Origin: Azorhizobium doebereinerae UFLA1-100
Lineage (GTDB): Bacteria; Pseudomonadota; Alphaproteobacteria; Rhizobiales; Xanthobacteraceae
DNA: 54,193 nucleotides
Direction: 5' to 3'
Assembly (NCBI RefSeq): GCF_000473085.1
Contig: NZ_AXBA01000037.1
Coordinates: forward strand, 1-54,193
Shown here: positions 53,932 through 54,193 of the stretch, piece after piece
How positions within the stretch are numbered: position 1 is the stretch's first letter
Layout of the letters: each line of letters begins with the position of its first letter
Position numbers and translations under genes: made by a program
The notes under the pieces: generated by a model
Database searches by the model: none
What the model saw: the letters and a program-made list of their open reading frames with translations, nothing else
Told to the model about the DNA's origin: nothing

Positions 53932-54193
53932 TTACCTGATCCACAGGACGATGGCAGCGATTGTGACGATGGCGAGGTAGTTTCGCGCGGTCTTCTCGAA
54001 GCGGGTCGCGACACGCCTGAACTGCTTGAGCTTGGAGAAGCAGCATTCGATCAGGTGGCGCTGAGCGTAGAGGTGCCTGTCGAGGCTATGCTTCCTGGCG
54101 CGGGATGGATTGGACGGGATGACCGCCTGCGCGTTCCTTGCCGCGATTGTGGCGCGCAGGGCGTCGCTGTCATAGGCGGTATCGGCCATGACG
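53932..54193 (-). CDS. IS5-family transposase, C-terminal part, cut by window edge
   Basis: This is the last 87 codons of an IS5-family DDE transposase running off the right edge. Visible marks are ADTAYDSDALRATI with the second catalytic Asp, and RHLIECCFSKLKQFRRVATRFEKTARNYL with the catalytic Glu region. The frame ends at a stop just inside 53932. The sequence around 53918 (CTAGGTGGTGTGGACAG) is a plausible element end next to a CTAG target, only 17 bp behind the dctD stop. Its subtype differs from the IS5 remnant at 833. Confidence 0.8.
   Translation of the reverse strand, partial: VMADTAYDSDALRATIAARNAQAVIPSNPSRARKHSLDRHLYAQRHLIECCFSKLKQFRRVATRFEKTARNYLAIVTIAAIVLWIR

Overview
The window looks like a chromosomal segment of a GC-rich denitrifying alphaproteobacterium, probably a Hyphomicrobiales member of the Xanthobacteraceae/Azorhizobium type. 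The reasons are high-GC coding bias, a nos operon with nosR and nosX, oxygen-independent ubiquinone genes (ubiTUV), pseudoazurin, a DctABD system with sigma-54 control, and a large Liv-type ABC/hydantoinase operon. The family assignment is inference. No 16S or housekeeping marker is present.

Layout. 1-2449 is a pile of broken insertion sequences: the 5' end of an IS110-type gene, then remnants of IS256, IS5 and IS701 transposases. 2719-8147 (minus) is a one-module non-ribosomal peptide synthetase (C-A-PCP-E-like, no thioesterase) translationally coupled to an MFS exporter. 8373-18499 is a denitrification accessory island: a DGC zinc-binding protein, a MIP18-type Fe-S protein, a DUF2249 protein, an NnrS-like membrane protein, a DUF6522-like protein, an orphan helical protein, ubiV-ubiU-ubiT, a ubiD homologue, nnrS, pseudoazurin, a Crp/Fnr regulator and a DUF1858 protein. 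18613-27612 (minus) is nosRZDFYLX with nested start/stop overlaps. nosZ carries an in-frame amber codon just before its CuA motif, while the reading frame stays perfectly conserved beyond it. 27822-36812 holds a ferritin-like gene, an orphan, a glycogen-debranching-type enzyme, a PRC-barrel protein, an MFS transporter, a GT4 glycosyltransferase and an ABC exporter. 36820-48571 (minus) is an 11-gene catabolic operon: IclR regulator, HyuA/HyuB-type ATP-dependent amidohydrolase or carboxylase, LivJFMGH-type transporter, cupin, acyl-CoA synthetase and HpcH/HpaI aldolase. 49116-53900 is dctA divergent from dctBD, with a near-perfect sigma-54 promoter and two DctD-type palindromes. The window ends inside another IS5-family transposase.

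How it fits together. Several promoters in the denitrification island carry 14-bp TTG-N8-CAA dyads, and most sit about 30 bp upstream of a possible -10 box. This is the geometry of class II Crp/Fnr (NnrR/DNR) activation, presumably by the regulator at 17573. The regulon would cover respiration (NosZ, pseudoazurin), quinone supply without oxygen (UbiTUV, UbiD), and NO or Fe-S protection (NnrS, MIP18, DGC, DUF2249). Because of the nosZ stop, the strain as sequenced would probably end denitrification at N2O unless the stop is read through or is a sequencing error.

The least explained parts are the NRPS, whose terminal domain has lost a conserved epimerase glutamate, the DGC/MIP18/DUF2249/NnrS-like/DUF6522 group, and the substrate of the IclR-Hyu-Liv operon. 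All statements come from reading the sequence by eye. No database search was run.
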